From Planctomycetota bacterium (GTDB lineage Bacteria > Planctomycetota > UBA8742 > UBA2392), in NCBI GenBank assembly GCA_022071975.1, contig JAJVIO010000085.1, positions 1-38,782 on the forward strand: a stretch of 38,782 nucleotides of DNA, read 5' to 3'. Shown piece by piece: positions 17,915 to 25,526 of the stretch. Below the pieces are notes generated by a model. It was not told where the DNA came from, made no database searches, and saw only the letters and a program-made list of their open reading frames with translations. Position numbers and translations under genes: made by a program. Position 1 is the first letter of the stretch, and every line of letters begins with the position of its first letter.

Positions 17915-18583
17915 TTAGTTGCCGGACAACGGATTCGGGTTCGTGGGCAGCTCTGTCCACTCCTGAATCAGCATGCCCTGGGCATTGATCTTCAGGATGC
18001 GCGGGAGACCTTCCGGCTTGTTCATTCGCTCCAGGATCCAGGTCCATGCATCCTCGCAGCGTTGGCAGGTGGCAAAGGGCAAATGATGGGCGCACAATGC
18101 ATCGCAGCCCTGGGCTGTCTTCAATTCGTCCTCGATCTCCTTCACGAAGTCCGGCATGGGCTCCGGCTGAAACTCCTCGCCGGCCTGCTGGGCGGCCTGG
18201 CGTGCCGTTTCTTGTTCAGCTTCCCAGGCTGCCACGCGCTTCGTGTACTCTTCCTGACGCAGGAACAGCTTGATCGCTTTGGCGCCTGTGTCGTCCATGC
18301 ACATGGCTAAGACGCGGTTGGCGTGGTTGCTGTGCTCGCGCACATAGGCCGACGCCGCTCTGACGCTGGCGCAGGAGTCCTCGTTATCCGGCCGGAACAG
18401 GAACAGGTAGACGGTGTGATTCTCCAGGGTGCTGTCGTCGATGGTGTTGCCGTTGACGTCCTTGAGCATCCAGGTCAGCCAATCAGCGTCGGGATGGGCC
18501 GGTCCCTCGTCAGCAACCACGGCCGTCCCCAGCAGCGGGAGGACCAGCAGGACGGCAAGGCACAACAAGCTACGCTTGAGCAT
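17915..18583 (-). CDS. Secreted thioredoxin-fold-like protein
   Basis: This 222-residue protein has a signal peptide (MLKRSLLCLAVLLVLPLLG, cut near VVADE). The mature part opens as in thioredoxin-like/AhpC-TSA proteins (WMLKDVNGNTIDDSTLENHT, then VYLFLFRPDNEDSCASVRAA), but only a single Cys sits where CxxC would be expected. A helical insert (EAEQETARQAAQQAGEEF) and further Cys pairs (CDALC, CQRC) follow, then a typical strand pair LPRILKINAQGMLIQEW. AGGAGA precedes the ATG. It is the first gene of a minus-strand pair with the giant Rhs gene, so a role in folding, disulfide handling or export of that cysteine-containing giant is a reasonable guess. The fold assignment is tentative. Confidence 0.6.
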   Translation of the reverse strand: MLKRSLLCLAVLLVLPLLGTAVVADEGPAHPDADWLTWMLKDVNGNTIDDSTLENHTVYLFLFRPDNEDSCASVRAASAYVREHSNHANRVLAMCMDDTGAKAIKLFLRQEEYTKRVAAWEAEQETARQAAQQAGEEFQPEPMPDFVKEIEDELKTAQGCDALCAHHLPFATCQRCEDAWTWILERMNKPEGLPRILKINAQGMLIQEWTELPTNPNPLSGN

Positions 18584-19044
18584 GGCTCAGTTCTCCTGAA
18601 AGAAACCTGATGTGGTTCTCAATTGCCCGACATGCGTTGAGACGAGAGTCGAAAATCTACCCTGTCGCGTCACCGAGACAAAAACAAATTACTGAAAAAA
18701 GTTACTGACACTCTCAACATTGCGCGGTGTAGTGTTCTTGAACGATGTTTGGCCGGGGAAACCCAGCCATGGGTTAGCGCCGGCCTCACCGCCTGTGCCT
18801 GAAAACGCTCTGAAATGGCCAGCTAAATGGGTTTCCCGGCCGGTGTCACGAAGCGCGGCTGGAGAGCACGGCTCGTAGTCATGAAGCTGACGAAAGAAAA
18901 AGTGCACAGATCGAACTCCGCGACCTTGCACAATGAAGTAGTCGGGGTTCAAAAACGGAATTTGTATGAAAATAAGCGGCAAAGCCACATGTGGCGGTGT
19001 ACATTTCTTCCCCGATGTAAATTCGCATACTTGGAGAGTAGTTC
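18584..19044. other. Divergent intergenic region between the thioredoxin-like and HEAT-repeat genes
   Basis: These 461 bases separate two divergently oriented genes and should carry both promoters. I see a GC-rich palindromic block (18751-18841, listed separately) and no convincing protein. A minus-strand open frame covering 18689-18988 has no start signals and overlaps the palindromes, so it is not called. Confidence 0.5.
18751..18841. repeat. Paired inverted repeats forming nested hairpins
   Basis: At 18751 GGCCGGGGAAACCCA begins a hairpin that closes with TGGGTTAGCGCCGGCC by 18785 (AACCCA/TGGGTT around GCCA, with outer GGCCGG/CCGGCC). At 18828-18841 TGGGTTTCCCGGCC is again complementary to the 18751 arm, with one base missing. 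Two alternative stem pairings are thus possible within 90 bases. It could be a decayed transposon end, a REP-like element or a regulatory RNA structure. No U-tract follows, so it is not a simple terminator. Confidence 0.5.
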
Positions 19045-19782
19045 ATGAACAAGGCCGGCGCTGGCGCAATTCTGGCCCTCATCGCTTTGGGGGCGGCATT
19101 GGCGTTTCTGGCGTTCAACGACTCCGGAGGTGCTCCAGCGATCAGTCCGGTGTCCGCGACGGGCTGCTCGATCCCCGCTTGCGGAACCCCGGAGTTGACC
19201 ACACCGGAAGCCGCCGCCGATGCGAAGATGCTTGAATTGGACAACCCAGCCGATCGGATCAGCCACTTGTCCTGGATTGAGAGGCAGCCTTGGGCGAAGT
19301 CCAGCCTGCCGGTGCTGCGGAAGACCATCGTGGGTGATCCCAGCGAAGAAGTGCAGCTTGTTGCCCTTGAAACCGCTCTGCGACTGGCGGGCGGGGAGGG
19401 CACGGCCGCAACCACGAGCGTAGTGAAAACCTCCCTGGCGTCCACGAAGGGCAACACGCGGGCGCGTGGGTTGAAGGCCGCGCGGGAAAACCCGGATGCG
19501 GAGCTGGTCTCCACCCTGATCGAGCTGGTCGACAACCAGGATCCCTACGCAACCATGGCTCTGAACGCGCTGGCGTACACCCCTTCACCCGAAGGGCACG
19601 CGAAGATCCTGGCGATCGCCGAGGACGAAAGCGCTGACCGAAAACTCCGCGAACGCGCGATAGCACTGCTAGCTGTCACCAAGGATCGTGAAGCACTCAC
19701 GCTGTTGACCGAACTGGCGAACGGTAAAGACGAAGCACTTAGCAAGCTAGCGGTCGAAGTACTGAAGGTTCTGAGCGAGTAA
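19045..19782 (+). CDS. Membrane-anchored HEAT-repeat protein
   Basis: The 245-residue protein has an N-terminal hydrophobic helix (AGAILALIALGAALAFLAF, residues about 5-24) that anchors it in the membrane, then a short linker with two Cys (GCSIPACGTPE). The rest is helical repeats with HEAT/PBS-lyase-like spacing: SSLPVLRKTIVGDPSEEVQL, ETALRLAGGEG, ELVSTLIELVDNQDPYATM, ALNALAYTP, KLRERAIALLAVTKDREALT. Such repeats are scaffolds or protein-binding surfaces; no enzymatic motif is visible. GGAGAG lies 6 bases before the ATG. It is transcribed away from the Rhs pair, so a functional link to it is not implied. Confidence 0.7.
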   Translation: MNKAGAGAILALIALGAALAFLAFNDSGGAPAISPVSATGCSIPACGTPELTTPEAAADAKMLELDNPADRISHLSWIERQPWAKSSLPVLRKTIVGDPSEEVQLVALETALRLAGGEGTAATTSVVKTSLASTKGNTRARGLKAARENPDAELVSTLIELVDNQDPYATMALNALAYTPSPEGHAKILAIAEDESADRKLRERAIALLAVTKDREALTLLTELANGKDEALSKLAVEVLKVLSE

Positions 19783-20045
19783 CGTGCGGAGGCTGTAGTT
19801 CGGCCCCGGAGAAACCTCTTGGCGAGGCGGGCATGATCGACAAACACCCTGGGTACACCTCGCCATGGCCGTGTGGCGCAGTTCAGCGGTTGGAGCGTCG
19901 GGGCCGGGAAGAGCTCTTATGTCCGGTTCCAGTCCGCCAGCGGGTAGCTCAGCCAGTCACGGAGCTACGGCGGTGCACCGCACAGGGTACCGAGAAGGAC
20001 GCGAAGTACCTTTGACAGTATTGTCCGACATGCCTGAAACTCTGA
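19783..20045 (+). other. Gap with tRNA-like debris beside a phage remnant
   Basis: No protein is supported here. Two stretches resemble tRNA D-arms: GTTCAGCGGTTGGAGC at 19881-19896 (GTTC pairs with GAGC) and TAGCTCAG...GGAGC around 19945-19965. GGTTCCAGTCC at 19925-19935 resembles a T-arm. Neither has a pairable anticodon stem at the right distance, so no working tRNA is called. A decayed tRNA cluster used as a phage attachment site would explain both these and the terminase fragment that follows. Confidence 0.3.
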
Positions 20046-20582
20046 CAGAGTCCGAAACCAGATACCGGCCAGTACTTTGCCGAGCTCTGCCGCATGCACC
20101 GGGTGGAGCTGCTGAACTACGACGTGTTCGGCGTGGGCAGCGGCGTGATGGCGACGCTCAAGCGCATCCCAGGCGTGCGCGCCAATGGCATCAACGTCGG
20201 CCAGCCGCCCACGGAGCGCCTGTGGCTCGACGGCAAGAAGAGCCGCGAGAAGTTCCTGAACCTGAAGGCCGAGCTGTGGTGGTTGATGCGCGACGCCCTG
20301 CAGAAGACCTTCCAGCACGTGGCCTGGCTGGAGAGCGGGGGAACGCGCGGACGGCAGCACCCGGTGGACGAGATGATCAGCCTGCCCGAGGATGACGTGC
20401 TGTGCAGCCAGCTCAGCGCCGTGAAGTGGTTCCGCACGCCGGCGGGCAAGATCCAGATCGAGACCAAAGAGCAGCTGCAGAAGCGCGGCGTGAAGAGCCT
20501 GGACCACGCCGACGCCCTGGCGCTGGCGTTCGCGCCCACGGCCAAAGAGATCCGCGTGCGCACTGTGCGCGGGTTGTATTAG
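20046..20582 (+). pseudogene. Phage terminase large subunit, C-terminal nuclease-domain fragment
   Basis: About 178 codons are open after a TGA at 20043-20045, with MHRVELLNYD at 20094. The sequence has the RNase H-like nuclease end of large terminases: VFGVGSGVMATLKR, KAELWWLMRDALQKT, EMISLPEDDVLCSQLSAVKW, and the typical end KSLDHADALALAFAP with the conserved Asp near the C-terminus. The ATPase half is missing and no other phage structural gene is nearby, so this is a prophage scrap. It may begin in frame upstream of the ATG (GQYFAELCR reads well). Confidence 0.7.
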
Positions 20583-20647
20583 CGGGTCGTTTGCGCGATG
20601 AGGGAGCTTGAAACATCTTCATTCGGTTTCAGACTTGGAACAGGGAA

Positions 20648-20675
20648 TTGACTAACGCGCCTAGGTGACTACGAT
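20648..20675 (+). promoter_or_regulatory. Probable sigma70 promoter for the lipoprotein gene pair
   Basis: TTGACT (20648-20653), a 16-base spacer, and TACGAT (20670-20675), 25 bases before the ATG at 20701. The boxes match 5/6 and 4/6 to consensus. The start would lie near 20682, leaving a short leader with a weak AGGGG ribosome site. Confidence 0.45.
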
Positions 20676-20700
20676 CATCGACTTCTCATAGGGGCAAAAC

Positions 20701-21426
20701 ATGCGACGTATATTTTCCGGTCTGCTTCTCGGCTCGGTCGCTGTCGTGGCGGGCTGTGGGCACACCAAACTCGCTGAGCGTCACGTCCTGCAGGTCAAGG
20801 ATGACGACGGCCAGATCAACTACTTACGGGTGACCATCGAGGGTGAAGCGAAGCTCGCAAAGACCCACTATCGAGCAGGACTGTACGACGCCCAGGCCGT
20901 CGACGCGCTAATGGGCGGGCCCGGCGATGAGGGCACGAAGGACTTGCACACCACGCTGCAGCGCTTGCGCATTGGCGCCTTGAACGAGGTCGCGGGCGAG
21001 TACTTCAATGAGCTGCAGAAAGACACGCCCGATCTGGGACGGTTGAACCAGCTGGCCAGTCGCGTGTACCACCTGGCCAACACGCCGGCCGACATGATCG
21101 GCACAGAGCACTGGACCGACAACGGCGTCAGTTTCGCCGGTGCCCCGCCACGCAAGTACGTGGTGATGTTCACCGCCCTGGCTTCGGTGGTGGAGGAAGC
21201 AATCGCCAACTTCGTCGAGGAACGCAAGACACAGGAGGCGGTAATGAACGCGATCGCGGGCCCGAAGCGCGAAGAATACCTGCGCGCGAAGGCGCGCCTC
21301 GATCAGTTGCAGCGCAGTCGCAAGACCCTGGCTGCCGCGTTTGCTTCGCTGGCGGCGGAGGGAGCGGACAGGCCAGAGAGTCTCCGCTCGACCCTGCTGA
21401 CCCTGGCGTCCATGGACGACGAATAG
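20701..21426 (+). CDS. Predicted lipoprotein, unknown family
   Basis: The 241-residue protein has a signal helix (MRRIFSGLLLGSVAVVAGC) ending in the lipobox VAGC, Cys19. The mature part is mostly helical: GDEGTKDLHTTLQRLRIGAL and EVAGEYFNELQKDTPDLGRL, then a central hydrophobic patch (KYVVMFTALASVVEEAIANF) and a charged C-terminal helix (REEYLRAKARLDQLQRSRKT). I do not recognise the family. It ends 9 bases before a second lipoprotein gene, and the two probably form one envelope-associated operon. They lie next to phage and transposon remnants, so horizontal origin is possible. Confidence 0.65.
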   Translation: MRRIFSGLLLGSVAVVAGCGHTKLAERHVLQVKDDDGQINYLRVTIEGEAKLAKTHYRAGLYDAQAVDALMGGPGDEGTKDLHTTLQRLRIGALNEVAGEYFNELQKDTPDLGRLNQLASRVYHLANTPADMIGTEHWTDNGVSFAGAPPRKYVVMFTALASVVEEAIANFVEERKTQEAVMNAIAGPKREEYLRAKARLDQLQRSRKTLAAAFASLAAEGADRPESLRSTLLTLASMDDE

Positions 21427-21435
21427 GAGCCTGCG

Positions 21436-22731
21436 ATGAAACGACTTGCCAAGTTCATGACCGTGCTCTGGATTGCGGGAGTCATTGCGGGCTGTGGCTC
21501 CAGCCTGTCATACAAGGTTGAGGTGTACGACCTGGACTCGCCGCCGGGCCGGGACGGCGAACTATCGAGGGGCCGGGCGGAGTACAATAGGCTCCACCCC
21601 AAGCGGGACCTGAATTTTCGCGAGGCTGTGCAGCCGCTAACCGGGCTGCAGACCAACTTGCGGAAGTACCGTGAAAACCTCACGCTGATTAACGAGCTGG
21701 ACGCCTACCTTGTGTCCGATGAGGCAGCCGCGTCGAAGGAGTTCGAGCTGCGAAAAAACAGCATCGAGCGTCTCTTCCAGCCGATCACCGCGGCTGTCGA
21801 TGCGGAACTAAAATTAGTTCAATCCGCTGTCGGGTATGAACAGGGAAACTCGACCTGGCTCGGAGCGGCGGCCATCCGAGGCCATTTGACGCTGCTGGAG
21901 GGCGCCCTGAAGAGGGTCGCGGACAATGGGAGCATCATTACGGACACTGCGCTTCTGCGCGAGAATCTCATCGGCGCTGTGGCGGACTTCGAGAGCAACA
22001 AAACCGTCAAAGATCGCTATAGCGGACTGCTGCACAGGCTCGACAGCGACGGCAGAGCGGAGACCTTCTCGGGAACAATTGCCAGGCTGCTTGAACTTGT
22101 CGAGCCGCGGTACATGCAGGCCGAGTCGTCCATCGTCGCAGCGGCGGCGTCGTTGGCTCCATCAGGAGACCTGCTGGATCGGCGCCACGAGCCCTACCAG
22201 GATCTGAGCGACCCGTTCCTTCAGCACATTGCGAAGATGCCCCACGGCTGGAAGCACGTCGGGAACGGCGGCAGTGTCAGCGGCGACGGCGACACAGAGT
22301 TCATCCTGGTGTTCGAGAAGGGTCTGGACGGCCGCTGGAAGTCAGTGTCGGTCGACCCGACAAAGGTGATCGCGGCCAGGCTGCGCATCGGACGCGCAGC
22401 CGTGAACACGGTTGCCGCCCTGGGTGGCATCGCTGCCGGTGCCTTCGGTGTACCGCTCGGCAAGTTCGGGACCGGGAGCAGCGGCGCCGGTAGCAGCGAG
22501 ATCAAGGACTACTCTGAGATGACGGCCGAGTTGGTGACAGCAGAAGAACAGCTGGAGTCCGGGCGCAAGGAACTTCGGCGCATCCGGGAAGTCGCCAGGG
22601 ACATGCTGCGCCGGCTCGATGCTCTACCCACTGGAACGCCGGAAGAGATTGCACAGAAGGAGGAGTTGGCGAAGCAGTTGAAGAAGGAACTGGAGATCGA
22701 GCTGGCTCGATTCAAGAACGACGACAGGTAG
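21436..22731 (+). CDS. Predicted lipoprotein with internal hydrophobic segment and coiled-coil tail
   Basis: The 431-residue protein carries a signal helix and lipobox VIAGC (Cys20). Helical regions follow (LQTNLRKYRENLTLINELDA; ELRKNSIERLFQPITAAVDA), then a DGRWKSVSVDPTKVIAARLR segment. A Gly/Ala-rich hydrophobic stretch (NTVAALGGIAAGAFGVPLG, about residues 315-335) could insert in a membrane. The end is a strongly charged coiled coil (TAEEQLESGRKELRRIREVA to the C-terminus). GGAG lies 7 bases before the ATG. It follows another lipoprotein by 9 bases and precedes a small ORF by 25, so the three are likely co-transcribed. Lipid anchor plus glycine-rich segment plus coiled coil could suit a pore-forming or scaffold protein. 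Function unknown. Confidence 0.65.
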   Translation: MKRLAKFMTVLWIAGVIAGCGSSLSYKVEVYDLDSPPGRDGELSRGRAEYNRLHPKRDLNFREAVQPLTGLQTNLRKYRENLTLINELDAYLVSDEAAASKEFELRKNSIERLFQPITAAVDAELKLVQSAVGYEQGNSTWLGAAAIRGHLTLLEGALKRVADNGSIITDTALLRENLIGAVADFESNKTVKDRYSGLLHRLDSDGRAETFSGTIARLLELVEPRYMQAESSIVAAAASLAPSGDLLDRRHEPYQDLSDPFLQHIAKMPHGWKHVGNGGSVSGDGDTEFILVFEKGLDGRWKSVSVDPTKVIAARLRIGRAAVNTVAALGGIAAGAFGVPLGKFGTGSSGAGSSEIKDYSEMTAELVTAEEQLESGRKELRRIREVARDMLRRLDALPTGTPEEIAQKEELAKQLKKELEIELARFKNDDR

Positions 22732-22756
22732 CGCATCTCTGGCCAACGGAGCTGAA

Positions 22757-23005
22757 ATGCCAATTCAAAAAAAGGACATCCGCCGGGGCGACTCCGTGCG
22801 GGTCACCAAGGAAGTGGGAAATCGAACGGCGGAATACTTCACCACACAGAATGGGAATTCGACGTTCAAGGTGAGCCTGAGCCCGGGCGAGCGAGTGCGG
22901 GCGCGTTCACGAGCCACGGGAACTTTCAGGCTCCGCGTTGGCGTGAAAGACGACGCGGGATACGCAGGAAGCGTGTGGCTCGAAGCGGACGAGTGGGCTT
23001 CTTGA
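22757..23005 (+). CDS. Small hypothetical beta-rich protein
   Basis: The 82-residue product has no signal peptide. It alternates charged and hydrophobic residues in a beta pattern (DSVRVTKEVGNRTAEYF, STFKVSLSPGERVRARSRAT, TFRLRVGVKDDAGYAGSVWL). GGAG sits 8 bases before the ATG, and the gene starts 25 bases after the second lipoprotein gene, which supports expression in that operon. It could be a small accessory or chaperone-like protein for the lipoproteins; there is no recognisable family. Confidence 0.55.
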   Translation: MPIQKKDIRRGDSVRVTKEVGNRTAEYFTTQNGNSTFKVSLSPGERVRARSRATGTFRLRVGVKDDAGYAGSVWLEADEWAS

Positions 23006-23229
23006 ACGTTGTTTCCAGTCCGCGCGACATAGACCAAGGAGCGTCTGAGGTTCCTGGAAGGGTGGCGTGTTTTACTAAAGGCGAGCACCCGGTATGCAAC
23101 CACGTGGAAATCAGCACCTCGGTCCGGTCGCGCCAACCCATTCGAAAGAGGCGATGGAGCCCGGCCATGCAGGCTCAAAGTTTCCTCGTTCGTGATTCGC
23201 TGTAGCGGCTTCCATCGAGGATCATCGTA

Positions 23230-24117
23230 ATGACTGACCAGAATCAATCGAGTCTAAGCACATTACCTGCGGTTGAAGAGAAGGCCGGGGCAGACGACAC
23301 ACTTGATGGCCTCCTCGACTCGTTTTCAATTAGGCCGGCCCTGTTGATAGGGATTGGTGCTTTCGCATCGCTGTGCGTGGGACTGGCGATCTTTCGTTCG
23401 GCGCTAGGTCAAGGGGAGGTTGGAATCCTGATGGCATTGGCAGCCGCGATCATCGCCCTTCCATACATTATCCCAAGAATCGCAAAGATCAGGTATGGCA
23501 AGTTTGTCGCCGAGTTCCGGCGAGAGCTCAACCAAGTAGCACAGACTGCGCAAGCGGCGAAAGAGGTTTCAAAAACGGCCCTGGAGTCAGCACAGAGTGC
23601 CAAGATAAGCGTAGGTAAAACTTCGCAGGCGCTGCAGTGGAGCCTGGAAGAGAAGGCGGAGAAGGAAGAAACGGCGCCGGAGCCAGTTGAAACCGGGGGG
23701 GCAGGTGAAGTACGGCCTTGCCCGAATGCGAACGAACTTCGTGCATTGTTTGAAAGCAAGTACAGCAGGTACACGGGTGATGAGGAAGACGACCCCCTAA
23801 AGAACCAAGGACTTTATGGAAAGGATACGTACAAGAAGTATGGGATTGATGTGCGCGTAAGGGAGGTTGAGAAAGGGGAGTATTCGATAACTATCTCCGC
23901 CAAATCTGAGGATACGAAACTGATGGGAGACAGAGTGTATCTTCTCGTCCATCCAACCTATCCAAAGCGTTGGTGGCATCGGAAAGTGCGGAATGGCTCA
24001 GTAGAGTTTTCCGACATCCACGCTTGGGACTGCTTTACTTGCTTACTGTACTTCTGCCCGACCAGAGAGTTTGTGGAAATCAATTTGTGCGACGAGCAAC
24101 ATTATCAAGATTCCTGA
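23230..24117 (+). CDS. Two-TM membrane protein with C-terminal pYEATS-like domain
   Basis: The 295-residue protein has two transmembrane helices (about 37-56, PALLIGIGAFASLCVGLAIF; 63-82, EVGILMALAAAIIALPYIIP). A cytoplasmic helical/coiled stretch (about 95-145, ELNQVAQTAQAAKEVSKTAL) and an acidic linker follow. A C-terminal domain (about 232-290) runs RVYLLVHPTYPKRWWHRKVR, NGSVEFSDIHAWDCFTC, TREFVEINL. Strand, His-Pro-hydrophobic-Pro, x(n), Gly, phi-x-phi, aromatic-Phe-Thr, then phi-E-phi-x-L resembles prokaryotic YEATS (pYEATS) domains. These are reported in TM-linked sensors and conflict-system proteins; I assign it by eye. GAGGATC precedes the ATG. The preceding 224 bases are gene-free. 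A stress- or defence-linked sensor is a guess. Confidence 0.55.
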   Translation: MTDQNQSSLSTLPAVEEKAGADDTLDGLLDSFSIRPALLIGIGAFASLCVGLAIFRSALGQGEVGILMALAAAIIALPYIIPRIAKIRYGKFVAEFRRELNQVAQTAQAAKEVSKTALESAQSAKISVGKTSQALQWSLEEKAEKEETAPEPVETGGAGEVRPCPNANELRALFESKYSRYTGDEEDDPLKNQGLYGKDTYKKYGIDVRVREVEKGEYSITISAKSEDTKLMGDRVYLLVHPTYPKRWWHRKVRNGSVEFSDIHAWDCFTCLLYFCPTREFVEINLCDEQHYQDS

Positions 24118-24306
24118 TGACGGATAGATCTGATTGCTGGAGGCGAGGGGCGCGTGCGCACCGTGCGATAGCATTACGTAAAGGCGTGACGTAACCAAAA
24201 GAAGTGGAACAGAGCTGCCGTGACTCTTTGTAAGCGCGTATACCGCTCCCCTTGGAGTTGCATCCGCCCCTACTGGGGCCGATGAACGCCTGGGAAGGGT
24301 ATCTTC

Positions 24307-24594
24307 ATGGCTGCAGACCTACCATCGGAGGTTCCGGGCCAGGTTCAGCGGTGGACTGCATGGCGCAGGGTGGCGCTGATGATCCGCATCCTCAAGGGCG
24401 AGACCACCGTGGTCGAGGCCGCGCGCAAGCACGGCTTCACCGGCTCCCAACTCGAGGACTCGCGCCACCGTTTTCTGGCCTTCGTCGAGGACAGCCGGTG
24501 CAGGAACCCGCGCAACGACGAAGCACTCCAGAACGAGATGGTCCCCCCGCAACCGCTCGATGTTTGGATACAGCCGCCGAAGCGCTCGATCTAA
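24307..24594 (+). pseudogene. Transposase OrfA-like fragment (IS3-type helix-turn-helix)
   Basis: The roughly 95 residues begin VQRWTAWRRVALMIRILKGE, then TTVVEAARKHGFTGSQLEDS and RHRFLAFVEDSRCRNPRNDE. This matches the N-terminal helix-turn-helix of IS3-type OrfA proteins (RWTAKRRVALVLxILKGETSVxEAARKHGLTVxExEDWRxRFL). After the DEALQ motif the sequence diverges and stops, so the coiled-coil part and OrfB are missing. It is the last identifiable trace of an element to the left of the nucleotide-gene island. Confidence 0.6.
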
Positions 24595-25472
24595 GCCTCG
24601 AAAATTCCGCGCCTTACCGTTTTTACAGGAGGTGACAGGAAAAAAGCAACTTCAGCGCCTAACCAGTGCCGGGGTCAGCCTGCCACCCAATCGAACGCCG
24701 GCTGGCGCTTCCCCTGGGATTGCCGCTTGGGTTGAGGGGGGCGTCCTTAATGTAGGTGCCGACTCCCCTCTTTCTTCAGATTAGCGGGCGTCTACCATTC
24801 GCTTCCGGCACCCGACGCATGTACCGGCATTGGTCGAAAGTGTAGCTCCTGTAGACAAAAGGTCACTTGGCTGTCCTGGTGGACTTGTTTCCTGCTATAT
24901 CCGTATCAGCTAAAGTTCTGTAAAATATAGACTTACAAACATTTTGCATTGTGCCGACGATCACAATCTTGGTGCCATAACGCCTGCGACCAGCGTAGGG
25001 GATCCTGAGTCTGCCGGCTACAAAAGTAGACTGAAAGTGCACAAAACGACCAAAATTCGCGGTCAAGGTGACAAGAGTCCTAAAACGTACTCGAGAGGAT
25101 AATTGGCATCAGCAACTAAATCTGCTGCTTCGGGCAGAGGGTGTGCTGTCATCCGCGTGCGCTGCTCTGAAAAGCGCGCAGCAGGATCAGGGGCGCCAGA
25201 AGCAGCAGGGTCCAGATCTTAACAAAGAGCCCCCGCAGTTTCGGGATCCGATCTGCACTTGGCCGCGCGACTACCGCTGCAGATGTGTTTGCCTTGACGT
25301 CCGGGTTGGGGCATTACGTCCGATTGCAGGCACCGACTGCGGGTCCATCCCCCATCCTGATGGCCGGCCTATCCGGATCGCTGAAAGATCGGGCGACGAC
25401 ATGATTAGTCCAGACTTGAAAAGTGGAAGGGAGTTTCCGGAACTGACAGCCGAGGACGGAAGACGCTGTGAT
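24595..25472. other. Degenerate gene-free stretch before the nucleotide-gene operon
   Basis: About 880 bases contain no credible gene. Around 24890-24950 the sequence is AT-rich and could hold a promoter. On the minus strand near 25155-25225 a short frame reads KIWTLLLLAPLILLRAF, a hydrophobic helix followed by a stop, probably debris of a membrane protein. A plus-strand frame at 25068-25517 has biased, low-complexity composition and no start signals and is not called. Confidence 0.4.
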
Positions 25473-25508
25473 TTGACATTCGCAGGAGGCATGGTAAGAT
25501 TAGCTTAC
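25473..25508 (+). promoter_or_regulatory. Sigma70 promoter with palindromic operator for the ACP-XRE-ImmA-TS operon
   Basis: TTGACA (25473-25478, perfect -35), a 16-base spacer, and TAAGAT (25495-25500). The -10 box and start region are covered by the inverted repeat GTAAG-ATTAG-CTTAC (25494-25508), with another GTAAG at 25513-25517 that overlaps the ribosome site TAAGGAG. A palindrome across the -10 box of an operon that encodes an XRE protein as its second gene is the usual autoregulatory operator arrangement. Binding is inferred. Confidence 0.6.
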
Positions 25509-25526
25509 GGCACGTAAGGAGCGCAC

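Noticed and set aside
19866..19965. Functional tRNA genes
   Set aside because: D-arm and T-arm look-alikes exist, but no anticodon stem of five pairs fits at the required distance and the acceptor ends do not pair.
24217..24300. An IS66-type left end (GTAAGCG) before the transposase remnant
   Set aside because: Seven bases are too few to call a terminus, the downstream remnant is IS3-like rather than IS66, and no matching right end was found.
25068..25517. A 149-codon plus-strand gene upstream of the ACP-like gene
   Set aside because: It covers the operon promoter, has no ribosome site and no recognisable domain, and has an irregular composition.
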